From the NCBI GenBank assembly GCA_963801505.1, contig CAWDEY010000011.1, positions 186,001 through 250,000 of the forward strand: a stretch of 64,000 nt of DNA. Direction: 5' to 3'. Position numbers and translations under genes: made by a program. The notes below the pieces were generated by a model, which was not told where the DNA came from, did no database searches, and was given only the letters and a program-made list of their open reading frames with translations. The stretch comes from JAOUFP01 sp963801505. Lineage in GTDB: Bacteria; Nitrospirota; Thermodesulfovibrionia; Thermodesulfovibrionales; UBA6898. Shown here piece after piece: positions 1 to 9,092 of the stretch (within the stretch, counting starts at the first letter, position 1; each line of letters opens with the position of its first letter).

Positions 1-1106
1 TTCAATAAAAATATGTCGCCTTTAAAACCGTCTGAATTTGAATAGGCCTGCGCGATAAGATCAGTTCCGATTTTCCGGAGAAAATATTTCCCCTCCCAGA
101 GTTTCTTGAATGTACTGCCTTGCAGTTCATATATATCGGAAACAACCTCCCCGTTCCGCATAAGTGTAATGACGACTTCGTCCTTGCCGTTTTTATTGAG
201 GTCGATGGCGTCTATCCAGAGATGGTCATCGGAAGCAGTACCCTTTATCTCCCAGAGCAACTGCAGGTCGGAAGCAGGCACGTAGGCGCGTGCGTCTTTG
301 CCGGTGCTCAGCAGGATCTTCTGCTTGCCGTCCCCGTCAAAATCGCCTGTTGTCACAAGCCGTGCTCCGTAGGGCAGATTGTACGAAAGCACAGCATCGC
401 CTGCTTGCGGAGTAAAGTGCTCAGCACCGAACTGGAGTTCCTTGGCGTATGCTACATCGACTTTGATCTGGGTCTCAAAAAATTGAGAGCCGTCAGACAC
501 CCATAAGAGCTTCTCCACGACAAGTGTGCCTTTATCAGCCTCCCTGGACGTCAGAATAAGGGCGATATCAGCGCCAAGTCTTCTGGCCTCATTAAGTACA
601 AAAGTCTGATCAGTGGTTTCAAGTGCTGTGTCTATCATCTCTATCCTTCCGGTCTCTTTGAGTTTACGGTAATATTCATCCGCAAGATACCAGTCCATCT
701 TTTTGTCCTGGCAAAACATTACCTTCACCTTTGTCCCGGATATCCTGACCTTGTCGCCTACCTTTGCCTTGCCCGCAACTATCACGCCGTTTGAAGTCTC
801 CTGCTGAACGTCCTTTACTTCCATTTTTCCTGTTACAGACTCGACCCTGCCAAGGATCTCTCCGGTTACAGGATGTATAAAAGGCTCTCCTTCACTCAGG
901 ATATTCAGTCTCATGCCGGGTAGTATTTCGTTTTTCAGGCCAATGTCTATAACTACCTTGTCTCCTTCCACGCCGGTTATCTTTCCGGTGACCGGTTTAA
1001 AAAACTTTAGGGTACTGTCCCTGAGTGTTATTGTCGGATCTTCTCCAGCAAAAGCAAAAGAAGCCATAATAAAAGAGCAGAGAGTAATCAGTAAAGTCCG
1101 TCTCAT
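1..1106 (-). CDS. Exported FG-GAP/VCBS-repeat protein, 3' end cut by window edge
   Basis: The reading frame starts at an ATG at 1106 behind a GGAGG ribosome site and stays open to the window edge, giving about 368 residues without a stop. The first 20 residues are a cleavable signal peptide ending FAFA. Residues about 55-95 contain a beta segment with the pattern GM-L-I-----PVTGEILG, which recalls the C-terminal domain of FlgT-like proteins. Further on are two Asp-rich calcium-loop motifs, DFDGDGK and DLNKNGKDE, typical of FG-GAP/VCBS propeller repeats. It is probably a periplasmic or surface protein; partner and substrate are unknown. The C-terminus lies outside the window. Confidence 0.75.
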   Translation of the reverse strand, partial: MRRTLLITLCSFIMASFAFAGEDPTITLRDSTLKFFKPVTGKITGVEGDKVVIDIGLKNEILPGMRLNILSEGEPFIHPVTGEILGRVESVTGKMEVKDVQQETSNGVIVAGKAKVGDKVRISGTKVKVMFCQDKKMDWYLADEYYRKLKETGRIEMIDTALETTDQTFVLNEARRLGADIALILTSREADKGTLVVEKLLWVSDGSQFFETQIKVDVAYAKELQFGAEHFTPQAGDAVLSYNLPYGARLVTTGDFDGDGKQKILLSTGKDARAYVPASDLQLLWEIKGTASDDHLWIDAIDLNKNGKDEVVITLMRNGEVVSDIYELQGSTFKKLWEGKYFLRKIGTDLIAQAYSNSDGFKGDIFLL

Positions 1107-1268
1107 CTATAATCCTCCCGGAAGTCAATTGGACATAAAAGACCGTATATTCAGCCAGTTATACACTATAGCACAAACCTTAAATAAGGATAAAGAAGTC
1201 TGATCAAGCAAATACCCATGCTGTAACAACTCTCATCCCGGTATTTGTCGTTTCCATGATTGACAGGT

Positions 1269-1386
1269 TCGTAAAAAGTCCTTTCCAAGACTGTCATTCC
1301 CGAAGTCCTTAATCGGGAATCCATTCTTTTTAAGAAGTTACACGTCTCTGGATTCCCGCCTTCGCGGGGATGACGACTTTTTACGA
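1269..1386. repeat. Palindromic MITE/REP-like element
   Basis: Perfect 12-bp outer arms (TCGTAAAAAGTC at 1269-1280 and its complement at 1375-1386) enclose a second pair of arms built on GTCATTCCCG and GGGAATCCA with their complements. The whole 118-bp unit could fold into a long hairpin. It lies in the gap between the divergent FG-GAP gene and the 3' end of nagZ. It codes for nothing recognisable. Confidence 0.7.
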
Positions 1387-1405
1387 GTTCATCATGAAGT
1401 GCAGG

Positions 1406-2866
1406 TCAGGAGGAACGTGGTCTTTTCAGGATACCGGTGCTCTTTCCAGCTATTATCCCTGCCACTGCCCTTTGCGCAGATTCAGAATCCCAATACGCGA
1501 ATATTTTCGCGCCACTAATATTATCAAGAAGATAGGGGCTGCCGAAAGAGATAAAGAGATCAGCCCTGTTCCTTAAATATGCTACCTGCCTGCAAAGCCA
1601 GCTGCTGGCCCCACCCTTCCAGGCCTTTGTCTCAGAAAATACAGCAACAGCGACAAAGCATGCCCCGCGAAGCACTATCTCCCGGACGTCCCCGTCTTTT
1701 CTGATTGTCCGGGTTTTCAGGGAGTGGAGATTTTTTCTGAGTGTCCTGGCAAGAGCAAGCCCTTTGTTTTGTTCATCATCATTAAGAATAATCAGAAAAA
1801 GATCTTCCGGTATCCGAAAATCGCCTGTCAGCCTGATTGCTTTATCTGCCAGCAAGTCAGAGAGTTTCCCATGAGCTTCAAATCCGGGCATCCGTCCTGC
1901 CAGACCCCTGTCAAGTTCTGTACGGTAGCGCGTAAGGCGTTCTGCATCAAACGCCTTTTTCTTAGCTTCGAGATAAGAAACAACCTTCTCCGGATCTGTT
2001 GGATGGAGCAGAATATCAACTCCGGCGTCAAGAGACATAAATGCGGCCTTTTCCTCTGAAAATTTACCTATGCCTCCCATGTTCATGGCATCAGTTGTCA
2101 ATATGCCTTTAAACTTCATTTTCTCCCTGAGGAAGCCGACCGCCTTTTTTGAAATTGAGACCGGGGTCCCTGAACTGTCCAGGGCAGGGACGTTGAGATG
2201 TCCCAGCATGATCATCTTAACGTCCTCTTCTATCGCTTTTTGAAAAGGCCGCAATTCATATTTTTTCAACCTCCTTATGCTGCTCTCAACAACAGGGAGC
2301 TTTATATGGGAGTCCACCTCTGTATCGCCATGACCGGGGAAGTGTTTGCCGCAGGCTGCAATGCCGCTGCTCTGCAGCACCCTGATCATTTCGCAGCCGA
2401 AGAAGGAGACTGTTTCAGGGTCCTCCCCAAATGCCCGGACCGATATGATCGGGTTTTGCGGGTTCGTGTTGATATCAAGAACAGGCCCGAATATCGTATT
2501 GATGCCAGCATAACGGGCTTCTTCTGCTACCGCCCTGAACGAACTCCTAAGGAGTTTCAAGTCCTTACCGCTGACTGCTGATTGCTGACTGCTTTTTACA
2601 GCCGACGCCAAAGCCATTGCCGGAGGGAAAAGGGTGCCGCCTTTTACCTGCTGCCCAAGTCCGCGTTCAAGGTCAGAGGCTATTATCAGCGGCAGTTCAG
2701 AGCAGGACTGGAGGTCTGCCAGATATCTTCTGAGGGTTTTCAGTTCACCCCCGAAGACTATAAACCCGGCAACGCCCTTATTGACCAGTGAACGATAGTG
2801 CCTGAAGTTTTTCCTGATCTCTATGCCGTTTAAACGGGGTATTATAAACTGGTAATAATTCTGCAT
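1406..2866 (-). CDS. nagZ: Glycoside hydrolase family 3 beta-N-acetylhexosaminidase (NagZ type)
   Basis: This 486-residue enzyme should remove N-acetylglucosamine from muropeptides during cell-wall recycling in the cytoplasm. The family signature KHFPGHGDT lies at residues 174-182, with the His/Asp catalytic dyad loop. The nucleophile Asp sits in TTDAMNMGG near residue 259. It is longer than the roughly 340-residue enterobacterial NagZ; about 130 extra C-terminal residues probably form the second domain seen in longer GH3 enzymes. No signal peptide is seen, consistent with a cytoplasmic location. No neighbouring gene belongs to the same pathway, though glmS and glmU elsewhere in the window supply the same amino sugar. 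Confident family call; exact substrate is inferred. Confidence 0.88.
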   Translation of the reverse strand: MQNYYQFIIPRLNGIEIRKNFRHYRSLVNKGVAGFIVFGGELKTLRRYLADLQSCSELPLIIASDLERGLGQQVKGGTLFPPAMALASAVKSSQQSAVSGKDLKLLRSSFRAVAEEARYAGINTIFGPVLDINTNPQNPIISVRAFGEDPETVSFFGCEMIRVLQSSGIAACGKHFPGHGDTEVDSHIKLPVVESSIRRLKKYELRPFQKAIEEDVKMIMLGHLNVPALDSSGTPVSISKKAVGFLREKMKFKGILTTDAMNMGGIGKFSEEKAAFMSLDAGVDILLHPTDPEKVVSYLEAKKKAFDAERLTRYRTELDRGLAGRMPGFEAHGKLSDLLADKAIRLTGDFRIPEDLFLIILNDDEQNKGLALARTLRKNLHSLKTRTIRKDGDVREIVLRGACFVAVAVFSETKAWKGGASSWLCRQVAYLRNRADLFISFGSPYLLDNISGAKIFAYWDSESAQRAVAGIIAGKSTGILKRPRSS

Positions 2867-3061
2867 TTATTATTATACTATTGCCAAAGAAGCAATTCAC
2901 CACAGCCAGAAGTGAAGCGCCAATAAGCGGAAACACAGAGGACTGTCGATCATTCTGGTTTTTTTGTTTCAATTTTTTCTCTTGCGCTTTGTGGTTAATA
3001 AACCGCTCACTTTGGGTTATGCGATGATTGCTAAATATAATCATAAAATTTAAAATTACTA

Positions 3062-3487
3062 ATGAAGCGGATAAGTATTTTGTTCGGCATAATCCTCCTT
3101 TTATCTGCATGCTCAAAAAAACCTGTTTACCCGGAAGCACCCTTTGATGGCACCAGCATAAGAATAGAGCTGGCAGCACTTTCGGAAAATAAGCCGGTAT
3201 TTTTCACTTTTTTTTCAAATAAGCTGGGAATAAACTTTTTCCTTCTGAAACGAAACGGGAATATTGAATCCTATTTCGACGCCTGCGGCAAGTGTTTTCC
3301 ACGGAAATTGGGCTTCAGGCAGGAAAAAGGCCGGATTATATGCAGGGCCTGTGATGTAAGCTATCGACTCGATGATTTGAAAGATGGGATAGGAAGCTGT
3401 TATCCTATCAAACTCAAGGGCAGAGTTGAGGGAAAAACCTTTGTTATCGACAGGAAGGACATCCTGGAGGGTGAAAGGTTTTTTTAG
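3062..3487 (+). CDS. DUF2318-like Cys-motif lipoprotein
   Basis: The 141-residue product begins with a lipoprotein signal, LLLSACSKK, with the lipobox Cys near residue 17. The C-terminal half carries CGKC, then CRAC, then a later GSCYPI motif. This C-x2-C / C-x2-C / GxCxP layout is typical of DUF2318, a domain found with metal transport or Fe-S-linked membrane proteins. It probably binds a metal or haem-like cofactor at the membrane surface. It stands alone between nagZ (divergent) and ftsY, so context adds little. The family call rests on motif spacing only. Confidence 0.6.
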   Translation: MKRISILFGIILLLSACSKKPVYPEAPFDGTSIRIELAALSENKPVFFTFFSNKLGINFFLLKRNGNIESYFDACGKCFPRKLGFRQEKGRIICRACDVSYRLDDLKDGIGSCYPIKLKGRVEGKTFVIDRKDILEGERFF

Positions 3488-3524
3488 CATACTAATAAGT
3501 TCATAAATAATCTGTAGGTTTTAT

Positions 3525-3602
3525 AAAATCCCTCCTAACCTCCCTTTGCTAAAGGGAGGAATAATTCCCCTCTTTTGCAAAGAGGGGCAAGGGGAGATTT
3601 TC
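3525..3602. repeat. Dispersed double-hairpin repeat, copy A
   Basis: About 78 bp with two adjacent palindromes, CCTCCCTTTGCTAAAGGGAGG and CCCCTCTTTTGCAAAGAGGGG. A near-identical copy lies in the opposite orientation at 32087-32166. It sits just upstream of ftsY. Confidence 0.8.
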
Positions 3603-3655
3603 TAGAAGAGTGACCATTATTTATGGTCACCTTAATATGCAGTTTGAGGTGAAAA

Positions 3656-4561
3656 ATGGGTCTTTTTGACAGGCTGAAACAGGGATTGAGCAAAACACGA
3701 AGCGGTTTTGTTGAGAAGGTTGAATCAATATTCAAAAACCGCGTCGTTGATTCTGAAACACTCGAAGAACTCGAAGAGACACTGATACTTTCCGACGTTG
3801 GAGCGAAAAACGCCTCGGAGATCGTTGAACACCTGAGGGAAAAATCCGGAAACAGCGGCATTTCGCAGACAGTATCAGTCAAAGATTTTCTCAAAAAAGA
3901 GATGACATCCCTGCTGGGGACATCACATCCTCTCGTTCCTTTTGGGGAAAAACCATTTGTCATACTGACAGTTGGCGTCAACGGTGTCGGTAAAACAACT
4001 ACCATAGGGAAGCTGGCCAGCAGGTTCAGGGACCAGGGACACTCTGTATTGCTCGCGGCAGCCGACACCTTCAGGGCTGCTGCCATTGAGCAGCTTGAGA
4101 TCTGGGCAGACAGGAGCAAGGCCCAGCTGGTAAAACACCAGAGCGGCTCTGATCCGTCGGCTGTTGTATTTGACGCGATAGAGGCGGCCCGTGCAAGAAA
4201 CATTGATATCGTAATCATCGATACGGCCGGACGTCTTCACACCAAAAGTCCGCTCATGGAAGAGCTGAAGAAAGTCAAGCGCGTCTGTGAAAAAGCAATG
4301 CCGGGCTCTCCACATGAAACACTACTGGTTATAGATTCAACGAACGGGCAGAACGCCCTGGCCCAGGCAAAGATTTTCAATGAAGCAATAGGGGTCACGG
4401 GCATAGCGCTCACAAAACTCGACGGGACAGCCAAAGGCGGAATTGTTTTTGCGATAAAAAAGGATTTAAACATTCCTGTAAAGCTCATCGGGGTCGGCGA
4501 AGGGATCGAAGATATGCAGGATTTTGTAAGCGAGGATTTTGTAAAGGCCCTTTTCGAGTGA
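3656..4561 (+). CDS. ftsY: Signal recognition particle receptor FtsY
   Basis: FtsY is the SRP-family GTPase that docks ribosome-SRP complexes at the inner membrane for co-translational insertion. The 301-residue protein has the N-terminal helical bundle (about 1-90) and the NG GTPase domain: P-loop GVNGVGKT at 107-114, DTFRAAA near 137-143, DTAGR at 189-193 and TKLDGTAKGG from 253. The long acidic A domain of E. coli FtsY is absent, as in many bacteria. The ATG follows an AGGTGA ribosome site. The archease gene begins 12 bases after its stop, so the two are probably cotranscribed. Confidence 0.96.
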   Translation: MGLFDRLKQGLSKTRSGFVEKVESIFKNRVVDSETLEELEETLILSDVGAKNASEIVEHLREKSGNSGISQTVSVKDFLKKEMTSLLGTSHPLVPFGEKPFVILTVGVNGVGKTTTIGKLASRFRDQGHSVLLAAADTFRAAAIEQLEIWADRSKAQLVKHQSGSDPSAVVFDAIEAARARNIDIVIIDTAGRLHTKSPLMEELKKVKRVCEKAMPGSPHETLLVIDSTNGQNALAQAKIFNEAIGVTGIALTKLDGTAKGGIVFAIKKDLNIPVKLIGVGEGIEDMQDFVSEDFVKALFE

Positions 4562-4573
4562 ATTCCTGAAAGC

Positions 4574-4990
4574 ATGAAGCGCTTTGAACTGTTTGATATA
4601 TCAGGCGACGCAGGAATAAGGGCCTTTGGCAATAGCCTTGAGGACCTTTTCCTCAATGCTGCTGCAGGCATGTACAGCCTTATTACAGAGCCTGATAACG
4701 TATCATCCCAAAAGAGTCTCAAGATCCAGGCTTCGGGTAATTCTCCGGAGGGTCTGCTTGTGGCATGGCTGAACGAGCTCATTTTCCATTTCGACACCTA
4801 CGGTTTTCTTGGAAAAGATATCCAAATAAATGAACTGCGCGATACCCTTGTAAAGGCCACGCTAAAGGGCGAGGACTTCGACCCTGAAAGGCATGGCAGT
4901 GGCTTGTTGATAAAAGCCGCAACATATCATAGACTTAAAATTGAGAGAAAAGCAGACCATTGGGAAGCGGATGTCATATTTGACATTTGA
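4574..4990 (+). CDS. Archease (RtcB activator)
   Basis: This small acidic protein (138 residues) matches archease, the protein cofactor that speeds guanylation and turnover of the RNA ligase RtcB. Typical features are the N-terminal FDISGDAGIRAFG segment with its conserved Asp, the central LVAWLNELIFHFD helix and a C-terminal strand ending in VIFDI. It is followed about 200 bp later by rtcB on the same strand, the usual genetic partner. It starts 12 bases after ftsY. Confidence 0.9.
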   Translation: MKRFELFDISGDAGIRAFGNSLEDLFLNAAAGMYSLITEPDNVSSQKSLKIQASGNSPEGLLVAWLNELIFHFDTYGFLGKDIQINELRDTLVKATLKGEDFDPERHGSGLLIKAATYHRLKIERKADHWEADVIFDI

Positions 4991-5018
4991 AGGGAAAAGC
5001 TACCAGTTACAGGACTTA

Positions 5019-5094
5019 AGATTGCCATGTCGCTGCACTCCTCGCAATGACAGCAAAGACAGCATTTGTCATTGCGAGCGGAGCGCGGCAATCT
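5019..5094. repeat. REP-like inverted repeat between archease and rtcB
   Basis: Imperfect complementary arms lie at 5019-5051 and 5069-5094, built around GTCATTGCGAGC and GGCAATCT. This is the common dispersed GTCATTGCGAGCGAAGC-type palindrome of environmental bacteria. It may form a hairpin in the archease-rtcB transcript. Confidence 0.7.
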
Positions 5095-5189
5095 CTTTTT
5101 TTGTGACTGTTGCAATAGCCTCATTTAAAACTCCGTGTACTCTGTGGTTAATTTTTTCAATACGGACAGGCTGAAGCAGGAGGTCAAAC

Positions 5190-6638
5190 ATGTCGGCTCT
5201 TGATAAACTCAGAAGGATCGATGAAACAAAGCTTGAGGTCCCTGTTTCTTACAAGCAGGGCATGCGTGTCCCGGGCATTATATACGCAGACAGCACCCTT
5301 GAAAAAGAACTGGAAATCCAGTCAATAGAACAGGTCGCTAATGTCGCAACACTGCCCGGCATTGAAATCGCATCTCTGGCAATGCCTGACATCCATACTG
5401 GTTACGGCTTTACTATCGGCGGGGTCGCGGCCTTTGACCTCAAGGAAGGGATCATCTCTCCCGGAGGCGTAGGCTATGACATAAATTGCGGGGTAAGGCT
5501 CCTTCGAAGCAGCCTTACAAAACAGGAGGTACTCCCGAGGATAAAGGACCTGGTAGAGGTCCTCTTTAATGAAATCCCTTCAGGTGTTGGTTCAAAGGGC
5601 AAAATCCGTCTCAGTCCTGAGGAAGAAAAAAGGGTACTGAAAAAAGGGGCCCTTTGGGCAGTTGAAAACGGCTTCGGCGAGGCCTCAGACATAGAAAAGA
5701 TCGAATCCAGGGGAATGATCGACGGGGCTGATCCGTCCCTTATAAGCAACAAGGCCTACGAACGCGGAAGGGCCCAGCAGGGGACACTCGGCTCAGGGAA
5801 CCATTTCCTTGAAATTCAGTATGTAGATAAAATCTACGATGAAAACGCAGCGAATTCTCTCGGTCTTTTTGAGGGACAGATGACGGTGATGATCCACACC
5901 GGTTCACGGGGTTTCGGGCATCAGGTATGCACAGATTTTCTGGAGGTAATGGAGCGCGCTTCGGGCAAATACCGGATCGAGTTATACGACAGGGAACTGG
6001 CCTGCGCTCCGTTTCACAGCCCCGAGGCACAGGATTATCTTGCGGCAATGCGCGCTGCCGCTAATTACGCCTGGGCAAACAGGCAATGTATCATGCACTG
6101 GACAAGGGAGGCCTTTATGAAAACCCTGAACTTATCTTCAGGGTCCCTCGGAATGGGCCTGATCTATGACGTTGCGCATAATATCGCAAAGATAGAAGAG
6201 CATACGGTAAGGGGGACCAAAAAAAAGCTGATAGTACACAGGAAAGGGGCCACACGCGCCTTTCCGCCCGGTCATCCTGAACTCCCCGAGGTATACCGGC
6301 ATCTAGGTCAGCCAGTACTGATCCCCGGTGATATGGGCAGGGCGTCATTCGTGCTGCTCGGGACAGAAAAGGCCATGCAGGAGACCTTCGGCTCAACCTG
6401 CCATGGCGCAGGACGGCTGATGTCAAGACATCAGGCCATAAGAAAGGCCAAGGGACGCTCCATCTGGCGTGAAATGCAGGACAAAGGTATAATTGTAAGG
6501 TCTGCCGGAAGAGAAACACTTGCAGAGGAGATGAGCGAGGCATACAAAGACATATCCGAAGTAGTAGAAGTTGTTCACAAGGCAGGCATATCGAAAAAAG
6601 TCGCACGGCTGAGGCCTCTCGGCGTGGTGAAAGGATAA
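5190..6638 (+). CDS. rtcB: RNA-splicing ligase RtcB
   Basis: RtcB joins RNA ends with 2',3'-cyclic phosphate or 3'-phosphate to 5'-OH ends using GTP and manganese. The 482-residue protein shows the family blocks: GVGYDINCGVRLLRS with the metal-ligand Cys, GTLGSGNHFLE, HTGSRGFGHQV, VAHNIAKIEEH, HRKGATRAFPPGHP, and the guanylated-His motif CHGAGR near residue 405. Length is normal for the bacterial enzyme. A clear CAGGAGG site precedes the ATG. Archease lies immediately upstream; the RtcR regulator often seen in proteobacteria is not in this window. Confidence 0.97.
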   Translation: MSALDKLRRIDETKLEVPVSYKQGMRVPGIIYADSTLEKELEIQSIEQVANVATLPGIEIASLAMPDIHTGYGFTIGGVAAFDLKEGIISPGGVGYDINCGVRLLRSSLTKQEVLPRIKDLVEVLFNEIPSGVGSKGKIRLSPEEEKRVLKKGALWAVENGFGEASDIEKIESRGMIDGADPSLISNKAYERGRAQQGTLGSGNHFLEIQYVDKIYDENAANSLGLFEGQMTVMIHTGSRGFGHQVCTDFLEVMERASGKYRIELYDRELACAPFHSPEAQDYLAAMRAAANYAWANRQCIMHWTREAFMKTLNLSSGSLGMGLIYDVAHNIAKIEEHTVRGTKKKLIVHRKGATRAFPPGHPELPEVYRHLGQPVLIPGDMGRASFVLLGTEKAMQETFGSTCHGAGRLMSRHQAIRKAKGRSIWREMQDKGIIVRSAGRETLAEEMSEAYKDISEVVEVVHKAGISKKVARLRPLGVVKG

Positions 6639-6646
6639 GAAATATT

Positions 6647-7465
6647 TTGGAAGCTAAGCCGGCTGTAATTAAAAAAAGTCTCCTGATCGGGGAGATACCC
6701 TATGCTAACCTTTTCCCGATCTTCTACATGCTTAAAAGAGAGTCCGACATATCAGGATATGAATTCATAAAAGGAGCGCCCTCAGACCTCAACAAAAAGA
6801 TACGAGAGGGCAGGATCGATGTAAGCCCTTCATCATCGATCGAGTACCTGCGTCACCCGGACAAGTACGAACTTATCGAAAATCATTCTATAAGTTCCAT
6901 GGGACCTGTGGGGAGCATACTCCTTTTCAGCAGTAAACCGATAGAGAATCTCGACGGACTCACAATCCTTACCTCATCGCAGTCAGAGACCTCAGTTGCA
7001 TTGATCATGATAGTGCTGAATAAATTCTATGGACTGGACTGCAGCTTTCAGTCTTCGGGCGACAAGTTAAAAGATGCTATAGGATCAAACACAGCCTATA
7101 TGTTGATCGGTGACGAAGCCCTGATTGAGGCCATGAATTGGCCTGGTTTATATGTATATGATATCGGCGAACTATGGTATAGGCATACTGGCCTGCCTTT
7201 TACCTTTGCCCTTTGGATTGCAAATAAGGCTTGTCGTACTGAAAAAAGTGAACTATACGGTAAATTCATAGACGATCTTAACAGGGCAAAGGCTTCTGCC
7301 CTCAACAGTCTGGACACTGTCGCAGCTTCATGCCCGTTGAAGGATATACTTTCAGAGAAGGCCCTTATCTCTTACTGGAAAAAAATGTCATATGATTTCA
7401 GCAACGAACACAAGCAAGGTCTCGCACTCTTCAATGCATATGCAAAGGAACTTGGGCTGATATAA
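6647..7465 (+). CDS. mqnA: Chorismate dehydratase MqnA (futalosine menaquinone pathway)
   Basis: MqnA dehydrates chorismate to 3-enolpyruvyl-benzoate, the first step of the futalosine route to menaquinone. The 272-residue protein has the periplasmic-binding-like fold signatures of the MqnA/MqnD family: GEIPYANLFPIFY near the N-terminus, VSPSSSIEYLRHP, and SSMGPVGSILLFSSKPI. The start is a TTG at 6647, eight bases after rtcB, so the genes are probably translationally linked. MqnA fits better than MqnD because of the SPSSSIEY and SMGPVGS segments. No other mqn genes are in the window. Confidence 0.9.
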   Translation: MEAKPAVIKKSLLIGEIPYANLFPIFYMLKRESDISGYEFIKGAPSDLNKKIREGRIDVSPSSSIEYLRHPDKYELIENHSISSMGPVGSILLFSSKPIENLDGLTILTSSQSETSVALIMIVLNKFYGLDCSFQSSGDKLKDAIGSNTAYMLIGDEALIEAMNWPGLYVYDIGELWYRHTGLPFTFALWIANKACRTEKSELYGKFIDDLNRAKASALNSLDTVAASCPLKDILSEKALISYWKKMSYDFSNEHKQGLALFNAYAKELGLI

Positions 7466-7552
7466 CCTCAAAACCTCCTTAAAAAAGAAAACATTTCCTC
7501 AAAAAAGAAAACCCTCCAATACTAATGACCCGATTTATAATGATTTTATTGC

Positions 7553-7568
7553 TGGCACAAATATTGAA
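7553..7568 (+). promoter_or_regulatory. Sigma-54-like promoter candidate
   Basis: TGGCACAAATATTGAA keeps the -24 TGGCAC block and correct spacing to a -12 block, but has TTGA in place of TTGC. It lies about 54 bases upstream of the next gene's start. Judged by eye only. Confidence 0.4.
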
Positions 7569-7621
7569 TTAGTCTTATGTTTAGTTTCAGGAATATTTCA
7601 ATTGAAAGGAGGTGAAGTTAG

Positions 7622-8110
7622 ATGAAAAAATCAATCGCAATAGTACTTTCATTAGTTCTTATGTTCGCTTTTACAGCCGTAACATTTGCAGCAGAGAAGG
7701 CAGCAGCTCCTGCTGAGAAGAAGGAAATGAAGGCTGAGAAGAAGGCTCCTGCAAAGAAGGCTGTAAAGAAACAGGTTACCGGTGAAGTTACAGCAGTCGA
7801 TGCAACAGCCAATACTCTTACAGTAAAAGGCAAGAAGGGTGATGTCATGGTTTCAACCGATGACAAAACCACTGTAATGGAAGGCAAAGCAAAGAAGACC
7901 CTTGCAGACGTTAAAGCAGGCGATAAGGTCACGGTGCATTATACCGAGGCTGACGGCAAGAATGTTGCAACCAAGGTTGTAATGAAGGCAGCTCCTGCAA
8001 AGAAGGCAGAAAAGAAGGCAAAGGCAGCTCCTGCTGAGAAGAAGGAAGCTCCTGCAGCAGCACCTGCTGAGAAGAAGGCAGCTCCTGCAAAGAAGGCAGC
8101 AGGTTACTAA
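7622..8110 (+). CDS. Exported Lys/Ala/Pro-rich protein with small beta domain
   Basis: The 162-residue product has a signal peptide (first 23 residues, ending TFAA). A histone-H1-like tail rich in Ala, Lys, Pro and Glu follows, then a compact central domain (about 57-121) with the pattern VTGEVTAVDATANTLTVKG and later VKAGDKVTVHYTEADGK. That domain resembles DUF5666/OB-like small beta barrels. A second AAPAKKA-type tail ends the protein. A very strong site, AAAGGAGGTGA, precedes the ATG, suggesting high expression. It may be a periplasmic structural or polyanion-binding protein. Function not known. Confidence 0.7.
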   Translation: MKKSIAIVLSLVLMFAFTAVTFAAEKAAAPAEKKEMKAEKKAPAKKAVKKQVTGEVTAVDATANTLTVKGKKGDVMVSTDDKTTVMEGKAKKTLADVKAGDKVTVHYTEADGKNVATKVVMKAAPAKKAEKKAKAAPAEKKEAPAAAPAEKKAAPAKKAAGY

Positions 8111-8136
8111 TCATCTGCTAATTTTCACATCTTTTA

Positions 8137-8182
8137 TGAACAATTGCCCGGGGGTTGGAAGATATCCCCGGGGAATTGTTCA
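8137..8182. repeat. Inverted repeat between two exported-protein genes
   Basis: Arms 8137-8153 and 8166-8182 pair over 17 positions with one mismatch (TGAACAATT and a CCCGGGG block). No T-run follows, so it is not a classical terminator; it may stabilise or process the upstream mRNA. It overlaps the N-terminal extension of the longest possible downstream frame, which argues that the true start is further on. Confidence 0.75.
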
Positions 8183-8237
8183 GATACTTGACATAAATAT
8201 GAACATACCACACATTTACATGCAGGAGAATTATTTC

Positions 8238-8837
8238 ATGAAACACAGCATGCGTTACATAATGATAAGTTTGATCGCCTTATTCTTCGTTACCGGTTGC
8301 TCCAAGCAACCCTTGCAGGAGATAAACGCCGCGAAAACAGCGGTTGATTCCATAATCTCCGAAGGCGCTGAAAAGTATCTGCCTGAGGACGCTAAAAAGC
8401 TCAATGATAACTTAAATAAGGCTATGGATGAAGTCAAAGTCCAGGACGCAAAAATATTCAAAAACTATGGCAAGGCAAAGGAAATGCTTGTAAACGTTAA
8501 GTCAGAGGCAGACGCGATCAATTCAAAGTTGCCGGCCATAAAAGAGGAAGCCAAGAAAGACGCTATCGCGGCGATAGAAGCCGCTAAAGCAGCCATGGAT
8601 GAGACAAAGGCACTGATAGCAAAGGCCCCTAAGGGAAAAGGTCGTGGCGCGGCCAGTGAAACCATCAGCACTGATATAAAGAACCTTGAAGACTCTTTTA
8701 AGGACCTTCAGGGGCAAATCGACAGAGAAGATTACCTGACCATTGCATCCAAGGCTGGCGAAATCAGGAACAAGGCCATAGAGCTTTCTACTCTTTTAAA
8801 GCAGAAGCCTGCAAAAACAGAAAAAAAGAAGAAATAG
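8238..8837 (+). CDS. Helical lipoprotein, function unknown
   Basis: The start was set at 8238, nine bases after AGGAG, because upstream codons run through a hairpin. The 199-residue product has a lipobox (FFVTGCSKQ, Cys near residue 19). Long amphipathic helices rich in Ala, Lys and Glu follow, likely a coiled coil or helical hairpin bundle, as in DUF4398-type envelope lipoproteins. The C-terminus is Lys-rich. It probably sits in the outer-membrane inner leaflet, contacting peptidoglycan. The specific role is not recognisable. A good terminator follows at 8965. Confidence 0.65.
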   Translation: MKHSMRYIMISLIALFFVTGCSKQPLQEINAAKTAVDSIISEGAEKYLPEDAKKLNDNLNKAMDEVKVQDAKIFKNYGKAKEMLVNVKSEADAINSKLPAIKEEAKKDAIAAIEAAKAAMDETKALIAKAPKGKGRGAASETISTDIKNLEDSFKDLQGQIDREDYLTIASKAGEIRNKAIELSTLLKQKPAKTEKKKK

Positions 8838-8964
8838 CTGCCTTTTTAAACAACACCGGCAAAACTGCAGGGATCTCTATTCTGTATATTCGTTCGCTGA
8901 CCCTATGGCTAAATCATAGAGAATATCTGTTGCTATCCACTTAAAAGGTCTTCAGAAGAAAACT

Positions 8965-9004
8965 GGGAGCAAGCCCGGATTAAGAGGGCGCGCTTCCTTT
9001 TTTT
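8965..9004 (+). terminator. Intrinsic terminator
   Basis: A GGGAGC--GCCC / GGGC--GCTTCC stem with a small internal loop is followed by a run of seven T. It ends the lipoprotein transcript before the kinase-regulator pair. Confidence 0.75.
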
Positions 9005-9092
9005 CTGCTCTTTTTTAAGAAACCGAAGATGGGATTCAGTTTCAAATAGAAAATGATTGACACGTATCCGATTATTCCCTGTACAATTAAAT

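Noticed and set aside
1370..2791. Plus-strand ORFs over nagZ
   Set aside because: They are antisense shadows of the NagZ frame without domain likeness or ribosome sites.
8136..8237. N-terminal extension of the 8238 lipoprotein
   Set aside because: The extension is coded by a hairpin and would bury the lipoprotein signal; 8238 has a proper ribosome site.
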